Shown here: positions 8,057 to 16,154 of the stretch, in pieces | How positions within the stretch are numbered: the first letter of the stretch is position 1 | Layout of the letters: every line of letters starts with the position of its first letter | Assembly: GCA_905234265.1 (NCBI GenBank) | Contig: CAJOHJ010000001.1 | Span: 62,001 to 126,000, forward strand | DNA length: 64,000 bases | Reading direction: 5' to 3' | Source of the DNA: an uncultured Prevotella sp. | Lineage (GTDB): Bacteria; Bacteroidota; Bacteroidia; Bacteroidales; Bacteroidaceae | The notes under the pieces: model-generated | Databases searched by the model: none | The model's input: the letters and a program-made list of their open reading frames with translations, nothing else | What the model was told of the DNA's origin: nothing | Translations under genes and position numbers: made by a program

Positions 8057-9352
8057 TTAGTTTTCTACTCTTATCTTTACGTCACCAATGCTTATGATGT
8101 CGCCGATTTTCAGTGCTATTCCGTCTTTCCCGGCCTCTACAGAGTTCACGTAGGTGCCGTTGAGCGACAGCTGCCAGGCCTTGTTGCGCCACTGCCCGTC
8201 GCGTATTATCCACAGTCCCGTCTGGTTGTTCATTTCCAGCGTACAGTGGCTTCTTGAAACATAGTTGCTCATGTTTTCAGTGATGGCGATGTCGTTGCTG
8301 ACGTCGTCGGAAGCCCTGCCGACGGTAACTATGCGCCTCATTCCCTGCAGGTAGTCGGTGAGCAGGTATGTCCTGCCGTATTCTTCCCCCTGCATGATTT
8401 TCAGTCTCACGCTTCCGCAGGCTGGCGCGTTGCTCGTAATCTGCGACGCCCCATAGACGGGCTGGTAAATGCCGCTTCCGCCACCTTGTGGCAGCAGTGC
8501 CAGCACGGCATCGGCATCTTGCAGCCGCTGTCTGAAGTCCGGCTCCAGACATCCTTCAATCAGCCTTAGCCATGCTGCGCCGTTTTGAGCCTGGCTGAGC
8601 AGCTGGCGGTTCCAAATACCGCGTTTCCCGTTGCCGGTGTATCGCGGCAGGTCGGCTTCAGTCTGCAGGTCGCCGAATGGCAGCTGGTAGGTCAGCAGCT
8701 GATACATCATGACGCCGAAAGAGAATATGTCCGTCGTAGGCAGCACGGTGGCATTTCCGCGCTTAGGGTTCACCTGTTCGGGAGGCATGTATGCAAAAGT
8801 GCCGAATCGCTGCTGAGGTACGCCGAGTATGCCACGCTGTGTCATTCGGTTGTTCTGGTCGCCGGAAATGCCGAAGTCGGTGAGAATAGCCGTTCCGTCG
8901 GCTCTCAGCAGTACGTTCTCAGGCTTCAGGTCGCGATGCACCTTGCCGTGGCGGTGGAGGTCGCGCAGTCCGTAGAGTACGTGGCGTGCCGCCCTTGTGA
9001 AGTCCACCTGTCCGCGTTCGGCGGCAGTCATCAGGTCGCCGCCCTCGCAGAATTCCATTACGATGTATGGATTTCCTTCAGCGCTGCCTTTTTCTATAGA
9101 GTGTACAAGATAGTTGCTGGCAATGAGTCCCGTCTGGTATTCCATGTCGAAGCGCTTCAGCAGCTCAGGTCTTTCCTGCGCCGGCACTTCCCAGAGTTTC
9201 AGCAGTTTCAGTGCGTATTCCCCATGGCCGTCGGTAACGAGATACACGCAGCCAAAGGTGCCGGCACCAAGCATCTTCCTAACCCTGTACTTGCTGCCCA
9301 CGGTGTCTCCCGGATGAAACACGCACCTGTTTGCACACATATAGTCAGACAT
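8057..9352 (-). CDS. Soluble Ser/Thr protein kinase with C-terminal FHA domain
   Basis: 431 residues and no membrane span. The kinase domain (about 20-285) has the loop GAGTFGCVY (29-37), Lys49, HRDLKPEN (139-146) and DFG (159-161), all canonical. The FHA domain (about 316-431) keeps GR (345-346), SRSH (366-369) and NGTYVN (398-403), so it should bind phosphothreonine peptides, possibly its own activation loop or partners with pThr. It starts 11 bases after the zinc ribbon-FHA gene and 15 bases before the FHA-protease. It is the most canonical kinase of the operon and a likely writer for the FHA readers. Confidence 0.93.
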   Translation of the reverse strand: MSDYMCANRCVFHPGDTVGSKYRVRKMLGAGTFGCVYLVTDGHGEYALKLLKLWEVPAQERPELLKRFDMEYQTGLIASNYLVHSIEKGSAEGNPYIVMEFCEGGDLMTAAERGQVDFTRAARHVLYGLRDLHRHGKVHRDLKPENVLLRADGTAILTDFGISGDQNNRMTQRGILGVPQQRFGTFAYMPPEQVNPKRGNATVLPTTDIFSFGVMMYQLLTYQLPFGDLQTEADLPRYTGNGKRGIWNRQLLSQAQNGAAWLRLIEGCLEPDFRQRLQDADAVLALLPQGGGSGIYQPVYGASQITSNAPACGSVRLKIMQGEEYGRTYLLTDYLQGMRRIVTVGRASDDVSNDIAITENMSNYVSRSHCTLEMNNQTGLWIIRDGQWRNKAWQLSLNGTYVNSVEAGKDGIALKIGDIISIGDVKIRVEN

Positions 9353-9363
9353 CAGTCTTTCTT

Positions 9364-10164
9364 TTAGTCTTTGAATTCGAAGAGGCGGTTGCCCAGTGCT
9401 ATGATGTCTCCGCTTTCCAGTTTCGTCTTCTTGGTGATGCGTATCATAGTACTCTTGGCCTCGCTCTTGTCTTCGATATACCAGTCTTTTCCGTCGTATG
9501 TCAGCAGAGCCTGTTCGGCAGAAGTTATCGTCTGGTTGTTAGGGTCGGTGTTTTCACGGTTCAGCACAATGCTTTCGCCGGAATAAGTCACCGGTTCGTA
9601 TTCCTTGTCTTCCTTGCTCCATGCAATAGGCCTCAGCGTGCAGTAGATGACGTTCACGGGGTCGTCCCATGCATTTACCGTCCCCTGTCGCAGTGTGTGT
9701 CCGCAGTTGTGGCAGAAGCGGGCTCCCGGCATGAGGTCGGCGCCGCATCGCGGACACTTGTGTGTCTGTGCCTGTGGACGTTGGAAAGCCTGCTGTTGCT
9801 GCTGGAATGCCTGAGGCTGCTGGCGGAACGCCTGTGGCTGTTGTTGGACTACGGTGGGGGCAGGCTCGGCGGCGGCAGCCTGTGCCGGATGTCCGCACAT
9901 GGGGCATGAAGCCGTGCCTGGTGCCATTTCATATCCGCAGTTCCTGCATACGGTAGGTGCTTCTGCTTCCTGAGTTCCGAAGACGGCACTGTCTCTCACC
10001 GTAGCCTTCAGCTGTTCGTCGTGGCTGTGGTGGCCGTGCTGTGCCGCATGCTGGCGGTCATAGACGTTGGCATAGTCTGTCATTGCACCGTGCAGCGGAG
10101 CATTGCATTTTTCACAGTTCTGGCTTCCTTCTGCGTTTTCCCATCCGCAATTCTTGCATCTCAT
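9364..10164 (-). CDS. Triple zinc-ribbon protein with C-terminal FHA-like domain
   Basis: 266 residues. Three CxxC...CxxC zinc ribbons are visible: Cys3/6/17/20, Cys73/76/87/90 and Cys137/140/151/154. A Gln/Ala/Pro-rich linker (about 95-135) separates ribbons two and three. The last ~90 residues have the FHA strand pattern (SIVLNRENTD, ALLTYDGKDWYIEDKS, KLESGDIIALGNRLFEF), but the usual GR and S-x-x-H contacts are degenerate, so phosphopeptide binding is uncertain. It is the first gene of the operon, with a promoter at 10211-10218. It has no signal peptide or membrane span, so it should act in the cytoplasm, probably as an adaptor. Confidence 0.85.
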   Translation of the reverse strand: MRCKNCGWENAEGSQNCEKCNAPLHGAMTDYANVYDRQHAAQHGHHSHDEQLKATVRDSAVFGTQEAEAPTVCRNCGYEMAPGTASCPMCGHPAQAAAAEPAPTVVQQQPQAFRQQPQAFQQQQQAFQRPQAQTHKCPRCGADLMPGARFCHNCGHTLRQGTVNAWDDPVNVIYCTLRPIAWSKEDKEYEPVTYSGESIVLNRENTDPNNQTITSAEQALLTYDGKDWYIEDKSEAKSTMIRITKKTKLESGDIIALGNRLFEFKD

Positions 10165-10210
10165 AGTGTTTAGTATGTTATAGTTATTACTTCAGTTTGC
10201 TATATTATCG

Positions 10211-10218
10211 CAAATGTA
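10211..10218 (-). promoter_or_regulatory. Promoter of the kinase/FHA operon (-7 box TACATTTG)
   Basis: TACATTTG on the minus strand, 47 bases upstream of the zinc ribbon-FHA start, fits TAnnTTTG. The seven genes downstream are separated by at most 55 bases, so this is the probable operon promoter. It is divergent from the mltG promoter. Confidence 0.65.
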
Positions 10219-10315
10219 CTGATTATAATCAGAAACTTTAGGTTGTCAGTGTAATTATTTACAATATTTAACTTATTGTTCCTGTTTTCAGAGTTCTTAT
10301 TTTTATTAGTATTTG

Positions 10316-10323
10316 TACCTTTG
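10316..10323 (+). promoter_or_regulatory. mltG promoter (-7 box TACCTTTG)
   Basis: TACCTTTG, a perfect TAnnTTTG box, lies 33 bases before the GTG start chosen for mltG. Its position excludes the longer upstream start at 10276, which would precede transcription. Confidence 0.65.
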
Positions 10324-10356
10324 CGCCTTACAAAGGAGAACATTAATTCTGGACCC

Positions 10357-11388
10357 GTGAAAGTTAAGAAGTTTGACTCTCGCATATATCTTTATGTAGC
10401 AGGAGCTGCCGTGGCACTCATTATTGCCGTCATGGTGTTCTACGCTCTTGCAGATGTTTCCAAATCGGAAGCAACGGAATACGTATACATCGACGCCGAC
10501 GACACCCGCGACTCTGTGGTTGCCAAGATACAGCCTTTTGCGCATAGCGCAGGCTTGGCTACGCTGCAGATGCTCATGCGCCATGCCGACTATGGCAGCA
10601 ATCTCCGTACCGGGCGCTATGCCATTGAGCCTGGCGACGGAGCCGTCACCGTCTTCCGCCGCCTGCGCAGCGGACGGCAGTCGAGCATGATGCTCACCAT
10701 TCCCGAGGCGCGCACCATGGACCGTCTGGCACAGCTGCTGTCGCGCAGGCTTATGCTCGACTCGGCAGCCATTGCTGCCGCACTGACGTCGCAGGACGTC
10801 TGCCGGCAGTACGGCTACGACACGGCCACCATTGCCGCAATGTTTGTGCCAAACACCTACGATGTCTACTGGAACATGAGCGTCGACGACCTGCTCAAGC
10901 GCATGCAGCGCGAACACGACCGCTTCTGGCAGGGCGAGCGCCTTTCGGCAGCCAACCGCATGCAGCTCACCCCCGACGAGGTCTGCACGCTGGCCAGCAT
11001 CATCGACGAGGAGACGGCAAACAACGGCGAGAAGCCCATGATTGCTGGAATGTATCTTAACCGCCTTAGGAAGAACATGCCGCTGCAGGCCGACCCTACC
11101 GTGAAGTTTGCCCTCAGGCAGTTTGAGCTGCGCCGCATCTGGCAGAAACAGCTCACCATCGACTCACCCTACAATACATATAAGTATGCCGGACTGCCGC
11201 CAGGCCCTATAAAGATAGCGTCAGTGAAAGGCATCGACGCCGTTCTGGGTGCCGTCGAACACGACTATCTATACATGTGTGCCAAGGAAGACTTCTCCGG
11301 CACCCATAACTTTGCCGCCACCTACAAGGAGCATCTTGCAAATGCGGCACGATACACCAAGGCCCTCAACGAGCGCGGGATAAAGTAG
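10357..11388 (+). CDS. mltG: Endolytic murein transglycosylase MltG (YceG family)
   Basis: 343 residues from a GTG at 10357, giving M-KVKKFDSRIYLYV. The frame is open from a TTG at 10276, but a promoter box at 10316-10323 lies between the two. One membrane anchor covers about residues 10-33, then a periplasmic YceG domain. The signature ASIIDEETA carries the expected catalytic Glu (about residue 219), and DPTVKFAL, NTYKYAGLPPGPI and FSGTHNFAATYKEH are typical family blocks. MltG cuts nascent peptidoglycan and sets strand length. It sits divergent from the kinase operon and ahead of glnS. Confidence 0.95.
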   Translation: MKVKKFDSRIYLYVAGAAVALIIAVMVFYALADVSKSEATEYVYIDADDTRDSVVAKIQPFAHSAGLATLQMLMRHADYGSNLRTGRYAIEPGDGAVTVFRRLRSGRQSSMMLTIPEARTMDRLAQLLSRRLMLDSAAIAAALTSQDVCRQYGYDTATIAAMFVPNTYDVYWNMSVDDLLKRMQREHDRFWQGERLSAANRMQLTPDEVCTLASIIDEETANNGEKPMIAGMYLNRLRKNMPLQADPTVKFALRQFELRRIWQKQLTIDSPYNTYKYAGLPPGPIKIASVKGIDAVLGAVEHDYLYMCAKEDFSGTHNFAATYKEHLANAARYTKALNERGIK

Positions 11389-11454
11389 AAAGCGCACTGC
11401 ATGATGGCAGCAGCAAGACGTAAGAAATTTAAGTAAAAAACACTAAATACAGCT

Positions 11455-13149
11455 ATGGAAGAAAAGAATGTCACTGCCGCTGAGGAGAAGAAGAGCCTCA
11501 GCTTTGTAGAGCAGTTTGTAAAGGAAGACCTGGAGGCCGGCAAGAACGGCGGACGCATACAGACGCGTTTCCCGCCGGAGCCCAACGGATACATACACAT
11601 AGGTCATGCAAAGGCCATCTGCATGGACTTCGGCGTGGCCGAGAAGTTCGGAGGCATCTGCAATCTGCGCTTCGACGACACTAACCCCACCAAGGAAAAC
11701 ACTGAGTATGTGGAAAACATCATGAACGACATCCGCTGGCTCGGTTTCCACTGGGAGAATGTCTACTATGCCTCCGACTATTTCGACAAGCTCTGGGACT
11801 TTGCCATCTGGCTCATAGAGAAAGGCATGGCTTACGTTGACGAGCAGACCTCAGAGCAGATAGCACAGCAGAAAGGCACGCCTACGCAGGCCGGCACTGC
11901 AAGCCCCTTCCGCGACCGTCCCATTGAGGAAAACCTGCGCCTGTTCCGCATGATGAACACCGCCGAGGCTGTGGAGGGCAGCATGGTGCTGCGTGCCAAG
12001 CTCGACATGGCTAATCCGAACATGCACTTCCGCGATCCAATCATCTACCGCATCATCCACATTCCTCACCACCGCACAGGCACCAAGTGGCACTGCTACC
12101 CGATGTATGACTTTGCCCACGGCCAGAGCGACTATTTCGAGGGCGTCACCCACAGCATATGCACGCTGGAGTTCGTTCCCCACCGTCCGCTCTACGACAA
12201 GTTCGTCGACTTCCTGCAGGAGAAAGACCACCAGCAGCAGTACCGCCCGCGCCAGATAGAGTTCAACCGTCTGAACCTGACCTACACCGTCATGTCGAAG
12301 CGCAAGCTGAAGGCACTGGTCGACGAAAATCTGGTCAGCGGCTGGGACGACCCGCGCATGCCCACCGTCTGCGGAATGCGCCGTCGCGGCTACTCGGCAC
12401 AGAGCATCCGCAACTTCATCGACTCCATAGGCTACACCAAGTTCGACGCACTGAACGACTACGCTCTTCTGGAGGCTGCCGTCCGCGACGACCTGAACAA
12501 GAAGGCCACGCGAGTGTCTGCCGTCCTCGACCCCGTGAAGCTGGTAATCACCAACTATCCTGAGGGCAAGAGCGAGGAGATGACTGCCGTCAACAATCCT
12601 GAGTGTGAGGCCGACGGCACACACACCGTAACCTTCAGCCGCGAGCTGTGGATAGAGCGCAGCGACTTCATGGAGGTGGCTGAGAAGAAGTTCATGCGAC
12701 TGGCTCCCGGCAAGGAGGTGCGCCTGAAGAATGCCTACATCGTGAAGTGCGATGAGGAGCATCCATGCGACAAGGATGCCGACGGCCGCGTGACCACCAT
12801 CTATGCGACCTACGACCCGGAGACTCGCAGCGGCATGCCCGGTGCCGACCGTAAGATCAAGGGCAAGACGCTCCACTGGCTCAACTGCCAGGATGCCGTC
12901 AGCGCAGAGGTGCGCCTCTACGACAAGCTGTTCTCCGTGGAGAACCCGTCGGCCGACGAGCGTGATTTCCGCGAACTGCTCAACCCGGAGTCGCTGAAAG
13001 TGCTCACCAACTGCTATGTAGAACCATTCCTGAAGGAGAAAAAGCCTGGCGATTTCCTGCAGTTCCAGCGCACAGGCTACTTCACGCTCGACCAGGACAC
13101 GACGGCCGACCGTCTGGTGTTCAACAAGACCGTCGGTCTGAAGAGCTGA
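11455..13149 (+). CDS. glnS: Glutaminyl-tRNA synthetase
   Basis: 564 residues, the normal length for bacterial GlnRS. The class I motif is PPEPNGYIHIGHAKA (HIGH at 48-51), followed by the GlnRS block LRFDDTNPTKE; the second motif is MSKRK near residue 280. The C-terminal anticodon-binding beta-barrels are complete, ending TADRLVFNKTVGLKS. It is a GlnRS rather than a GluRS because of the LRFDDTNP block and the two-barrel C-terminal half. It charges tRNA-Gln with glutamine. The gene begins 66 bases after mltG with no clear promoter between, so co-transcription is possible. Confidence 0.97.
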   Translation: MEEKNVTAAEEKKSLSFVEQFVKEDLEAGKNGGRIQTRFPPEPNGYIHIGHAKAICMDFGVAEKFGGICNLRFDDTNPTKENTEYVENIMNDIRWLGFHWENVYYASDYFDKLWDFAIWLIEKGMAYVDEQTSEQIAQQKGTPTQAGTASPFRDRPIEENLRLFRMMNTAEAVEGSMVLRAKLDMANPNMHFRDPIIYRIIHIPHHRTGTKWHCYPMYDFAHGQSDYFEGVTHSICTLEFVPHRPLYDKFVDFLQEKDHQQQYRPRQIEFNRLNLTYTVMSKRKLKALVDENLVSGWDDPRMPTVCGMRRRGYSAQSIRNFIDSIGYTKFDALNDYALLEAAVRDDLNKKATRVSAVLDPVKLVITNYPEGKSEEMTAVNNPECEADGTHTVTFSRELWIERSDFMEVAEKKFMRLAPGKEVRLKNAYIVKCDEEHPCDKDADGRVTTIYATYDPETRSGMPGADRKIKGKTLHWLNCQDAVSAEVRLYDKLFSVENPSADERDFRELLNPESLKVLTNCYVEPFLKEKKPGDFLQFQRTGYFTLDQDTTADRLVFNKTVGLKS

Positions 13150-13162
13150 AGACAGCAATCGG

Positions 13163-13184
13163 GCATGTCGCCCGGCTGACATGC
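13163..13184 (+). terminator. Candidate terminator hairpin after glnS
   Basis: GCATGTC (13163-13169) pairs with GACATGC (13178-13184) around an 8-base loop, 14 bases past the glnS stop, followed by A-rich DNA rather than a strong T-run. It is a weak candidate. Confidence 0.35.
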
Positions 13185-13195
13185 GACAATAAAAA

Positions 13196-13320
13196 TTTAT
13201 CTCTGCGAGTTATTTTCGTAACACGCAGAGATAAATTTTTTTCTTACGGAGATAATTTTTTATCTCACAGAGATAATTTTTTTTCTCACAGAGATATTTT
13301 TTTATCTCACAGAGATAAAT
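13196..13320. repeat. 21-base-period AGATAA/TTATCT repeat array (array 1)
   Basis: This fills the gap between the convergent glnS and decarboxylase genes. AGATAA-like half-sites recur every 21 bases. The first part is an inverted pair (TTTATCTCTGCG ... CGCAGAGATAAA), which can fold as a hairpin. The following units alternate AGATAA, a T-run, then TTACGG or ATCTCACAG. The array runs to within three bases of the oadB-type stop codon. Confidence 0.9.
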
Positions 13321-13322
13321 CT

Positions 13323-14474
13323 TTATGACAGGAAGCCGAGCAGCACACCTGCTGCAACGGCAGAGCCGATGACGCCTGCAACGTTCGGCCCCATGGCATG
13401 CATCAGCAGGAAGTTATGACGGTCGTACTCCAGTCCAAGGTTGTTGGAAATGCGTGCGGCCATAGGCACTGCGCTCACGCCGGCGTTGCCGATAAGTGGG
13501 TTCAGCTTCTTGTCCTTCGGCAGGAAGACGTTCATCAGCTTGACGAACAGCACGCCGCTCATGGTGGCTATGATGAAGGCACCGGCACCGATGGCGAAGA
13601 TGTAGATGGTGTTCATCGTGAGGAATTCCGATGCCTGCGTCGAGCAGCCGACGGTAAGTCCGAGGAGCATCACCACGATGTCGTTAAGCGCAGCCCCGGC
13701 GGTCTTGGCCAGACGGGTGGTCTTGCCGCTTTCCTTCAGCAGGTTGCCGAAGAAGAGCATGCCGAGGAGCGGCAGTCCGCTGGGTACGATGAACGTGGTC
13801 AGCAGCAGGCCTACGATGGGGAAGAGAATGCGCTCCGTCTGCGACACCTGCCGTGCAGGCTTCATCTTGATGAGGCGCTCCTTCTTGGTGGTCAGCAGGC
13901 GCATCAGAGGCGGCTGGATGAGCGGCACCAGGGCCATGTAGGAATATGCGCACACGGCGATGGCACCCATCAGGTTGGGGCTGAGCTTCGAGCTGAGGAA
14001 GATGGCCGTAGGGCCGTCGGCACCGCCGATGATGGCAATGCCTGCTGCCTGGTTTGGCTCAAAGCCAAGGGCCAGCGCAAACATGTAGGCTCCGAAGATG
14101 CCGAACTGGGCGGCGGCTCCGATGAGCATCAGCTTCGGGTTGGCCAGCAGTGCCGAGAAGTCGGTCATGGCACCGATGCCGAGGAAAATGAGTGGTGGGT
14201 ACCAGCCCTGGCGCACGCCCTGATAGAAGATGTTCAGCACGGAGTTGTCCTCGTAGAGACCTATTTCCAGGCCAGCGTCGGCGCGGAAGGGAATGTTGCC
14301 CAGGATGATGCCCAGGCCTATAGGCACGAGCAGCAGAGGCTCGAAGTCTTTCTTGATGGCCAGCCAGATGAAGAAGGCACCAACGGCTATCATTATCAGA
14401 TTGCCGGCCGTCACATTGGCAAAGCCTGTATATGTCAGGAACTCGTTGAAGTTCTCAATGATAAACTGCCACAT
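13323..14474 (-). CDS. oadB: Na+-translocating decarboxylase beta subunit (OadB/MmdB/GcdB family)
   Basis: 383 residues, almost entirely hydrophobic segments, matching the family. Recognisable blocks are AAGIAIIGGADGPTAIFLSSKL, whose IGGADGPT core carries the conserved Asp, and GNAGVSAVPMAARISN near the end. The beta subunit couples decarboxylation of carboxybiotin to sodium export across the inner membrane. It is the last gene of a three-gene set (gamma-like 14996, biotin carrier 14505, beta). Which substrate is used depends on a carboxyltransferase alpha subunit that is not in this window; in Bacteroidales it is usually methylmalonyl-CoA. The symbol names the family, not a proven substrate. 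Confidence 0.94.
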   Translation of the reverse strand: MWQFIIENFNEFLTYTGFANVTAGNLIMIAVGAFFIWLAIKKDFEPLLLVPIGLGIILGNIPFRADAGLEIGLYEDNSVLNIFYQGVRQGWYPPLIFLGIGAMTDFSALLANPKLMLIGAAAQFGIFGAYMFALALGFEPNQAAGIAIIGGADGPTAIFLSSKLSPNLMGAIAVCAYSYMALVPLIQPPLMRLLTTKKERLIKMKPARQVSQTERILFPIVGLLLTTFIVPSGLPLLGMLFFGNLLKESGKTTRLAKTAGAALNDIVVMLLGLTVGCSTQASEFLTMNTIYIFAIGAGAFIIATMSGVLFVKLMNVFLPKDKKLNPLIGNAGVSAVPMAARISNNLGLEYDRHNFLLMHAMGPNVAGVIGSAVAAGVLLGFLS

Positions 14475-14504
14475 AATTTTTACTTTTCACTGTTTACTGT
14501 TACT

Positions 14505-14966
14505 TCAGCCGATGGTCAGCAGGACGCTGCCCTCCATGACTACGTCGCCTGCCTGTACGCTGACGGCCGTCACGGTGCCGGCCTGCTCTGCCTCGATGTT
14601 ATTCTGCATCTTCATGGCCTCAAGCACGATTACTACGTCGCCGACGGCAACACGGTCGCCGACCTTCACGTTGACGGCATTGATGGTGCCGGGCAGCGGA
14701 GCCTTCAGCGGCGTTCCGCCAGCGGCTGCGGCAGGAGCGGCAGGCGCCGGGCTGGCTGCCTGCGGGGCAGGGGCGGCTGCAGGAGCTGCCTGCGGAACGG
14801 TAACCTTGGGCTTGACGATGTTGGGATGCTTGGCGGCATTGATGGGCTGGGCCATTTCTACTTCGAAAGGAATGCCGTTGACGTTGACCTTGGCAATGTT
14901 GCCTTCTACTTCTGCAATCTCTACTTCGTAGTCAACGCCCTGTACTTTATATTGATATTTGTTCAT
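14505..14966 (-). CDS. Biotin carboxyl carrier protein of the decarboxylase
   Basis: 153 residues. An N-terminal beta segment (about 1-50) is followed by an Ala/Pro-rich hinge (about 57-85) and a biotinyl domain with EAMKMQ (116-121); Lys119 is the expected biotinylation site. Such a carrier swings the carboxyl group from the carboxyltransferase to the membrane beta subunit. It lies between the gamma-like and beta subunit genes with ~30-base gaps, so the three are surely one operon. The length and hinge are typical of stand-alone carriers in Bacteroidales. Confidence 0.94.
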   Translation of the reverse strand: MNKYQYKVQGVDYEVEIAEVEGNIAKVNVNGIPFEVEMAQPINAAKHPNIVKPKVTVPQAAPAAAPAPQAASPAPAAPAAAAGGTPLKAPLPGTINAVNVKVGDRVAVGDVVIVLEAMKMQNNIEAEQAGTVTAVSVQAGDVVMEGSVLLTIG

Positions 14967-14995
14967 ATTGTTTAAGTGAAAGGTGATTTGTAGCC

Positions 14996-16033
14996 TTATT
15001 TTAGTTCTTGTGTTGTTGGAATGCGCGGAGCTGTGTGTGCCGTCGGCAAGACAGGCTCGTGGAAGTGCGTCATCTGGCTGTATTCGTCGTCCCAGCCAGT
15101 GTCGTGGGGCTTGATGGTGATGATGCCCGACTCAACGTCGTGGACGTCGTCCTGATACTGTTTCAGGGCCATGCCGATGACGGCCATGTAGACTTCACGG
15201 TCGATGCCCTTGCTCTTAAGGCCTTCCTGGAGAATGACACCCGTCTTGTGGCCCAGTTCGGCGGTCTTCTCAACGGTCTTGGTGATGGGCTTTATCGGCT
15301 GCTTGTGAGCCACCTTCTTGGCAGTGTCCATGTGGCGCATCAGAATGCCGAAGCCCGAGAAGGTGAGCCACAGCAGGGCAAGGCAGAGGAACACGATGCT
15401 CATGGCCATCACTGACATGCCGAAGCCATGAGGGTCTTCGCGCTTGAATTTCTCTACCTTAGACTCGCTGACCGTTGTCTGGTTCTGCGTACCGGGTGTC
15501 ACGCGGTCGGCATGCTTCACTTCCCAGTCGGCAGCAGTGCCGCTCACGGCAGTGCGTGCGTAGGACTCGTCGGCCTGTAGCACAGGCACGGTCACGGAGT
15601 CGATGAGCTGAGTGGCATTACCGTTGAAGAGGCCAATCCATGTGGGAGTGTCGGTGCTGACGTTGGCAGACAGATGCAAGGCTCCCTTAGCGGGGCTGCT
15701 GCCAAGCTGAAGCACCACCAGCTGGCGGCCGCTGAGGCTGGTGCGTGCGTCGCCGTTGGGAATCTGGCTCATGCGCTTCACGCGCTCTGGCACGCTCATG
15801 GCTTTGTCCAATACGGAGCGGTCGGTGGTGATGTACATGCCGCGGATGTTGTACGTGGAGTGCGACACGTTTGCTATTTCCACCCAGCTGTTCCTTTCTC
15901 CGTATTCATCGATGAGGCTGTTGCCGTTGACGGTCATCACCTCGTTGAGCTTGATGCTGGCGTCCATCTGCGCCAGTGCCGGCACACCGGCGACAACTAT
16001 CAGCAAGCCCAATAGGAATCGGAATTTAGTCAT
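14996..16033 (-). CDS. OadG-type gamma subunit fused to an exported lamin-tail-like domain
   Basis: 345 residues, far longer than the usual ~80-residue OadG. A signal peptide covers 1-21. Residues about 28-181 look like a lamin-tail domain (LNEVMTVNGNSLIDEYGERN, then SWVEIANVSHSTYNIRGMYI). A membrane span at about 204-232 (GFGMSVMAMSIVFLCLALLW) is OadG-like, and a cytoplasmic tail of ~110 residues follows, including a helical block (MAVIGMALKQYQDDVHDVESG). The gamma subunit assembles the decarboxylase complex. The exported domain's job is unknown. The domain call rests on pattern recognition. Confidence 0.85.
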   Translation of the reverse strand: MTKFRFLLGLLIVVAGVPALAQMDASIKLNEVMTVNGNSLIDEYGERNSWVEIANVSHSTYNIRGMYITTDRSVLDKAMSVPERVKRMSQIPNGDARTSLSGRQLVVLQLGSSPAKGALHLSANVSTDTPTWIGLFNGNATQLIDSVTVPVLQADESYARTAVSGTAADWEVKHADRVTPGTQNQTTVSESKVEKFKREDPHGFGMSVMAMSIVFLCLALLWLTFSGFGILMRHMDTAKKVAHKQPIKPITKTVEKTAELGHKTGVILQEGLKSKGIDREVYMAVIGMALKQYQDDVHDVESGIITIKPHDTGWDDEYSQMTHFHEPVLPTAHTAPRIPTTQELK

Positions 16034-16077
16034 TGTTTGTGTTGATATTTTAGTGTTGTGTATTATTATAAGTCTTT

Positions 16078-16140
16078 CCTCGTGTGGTGTGGCGCTGCCC
16101 TCGTTTTGTGTGGCACTCCCCTCGTGTGGTGTGGCGCTGC
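16078..16140. repeat. Three tandem 21-base units, GC-rich family
   Basis: Three consecutive 21-base units starting CCTCGTG/CCTCGTT and containing TGTGTGGCGCTGC or a close variant (16078-16098, 16099-16119, 16120-16140). The first and third are identical. It is unrelated in sequence to the AGATAA arrays but shares their period. It lies between the transporter stop (16155) and the OadG start (16033). Confidence 0.85.
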
Positions 16141-16154
16141 CCTTGTCTGGCAGC

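Noticed and set aside
1644..10164. Kinase operon as a T6SS regulatory set or TerY-P triad
   Set aside because: PP2C, kinase and FHA fit superficially, but no Tss, vWA or Ter genes are in the window and the protease and zinc-ribbon partners do not fit either.
10276..10356. Longer start for mltG
   Set aside because: Lies upstream of the TACCTTTG promoter box; the GTG at 10357 gives a normal MltG N-terminus.
11851..13182. Minus-strand open frame of 443 codons
   Set aside because: Antisense shadow of glnS.
13398..14975. Long plus-strand open frame (525 codons)
   Set aside because: Antisense shadow of the decarboxylase beta subunit and biotin carrier.
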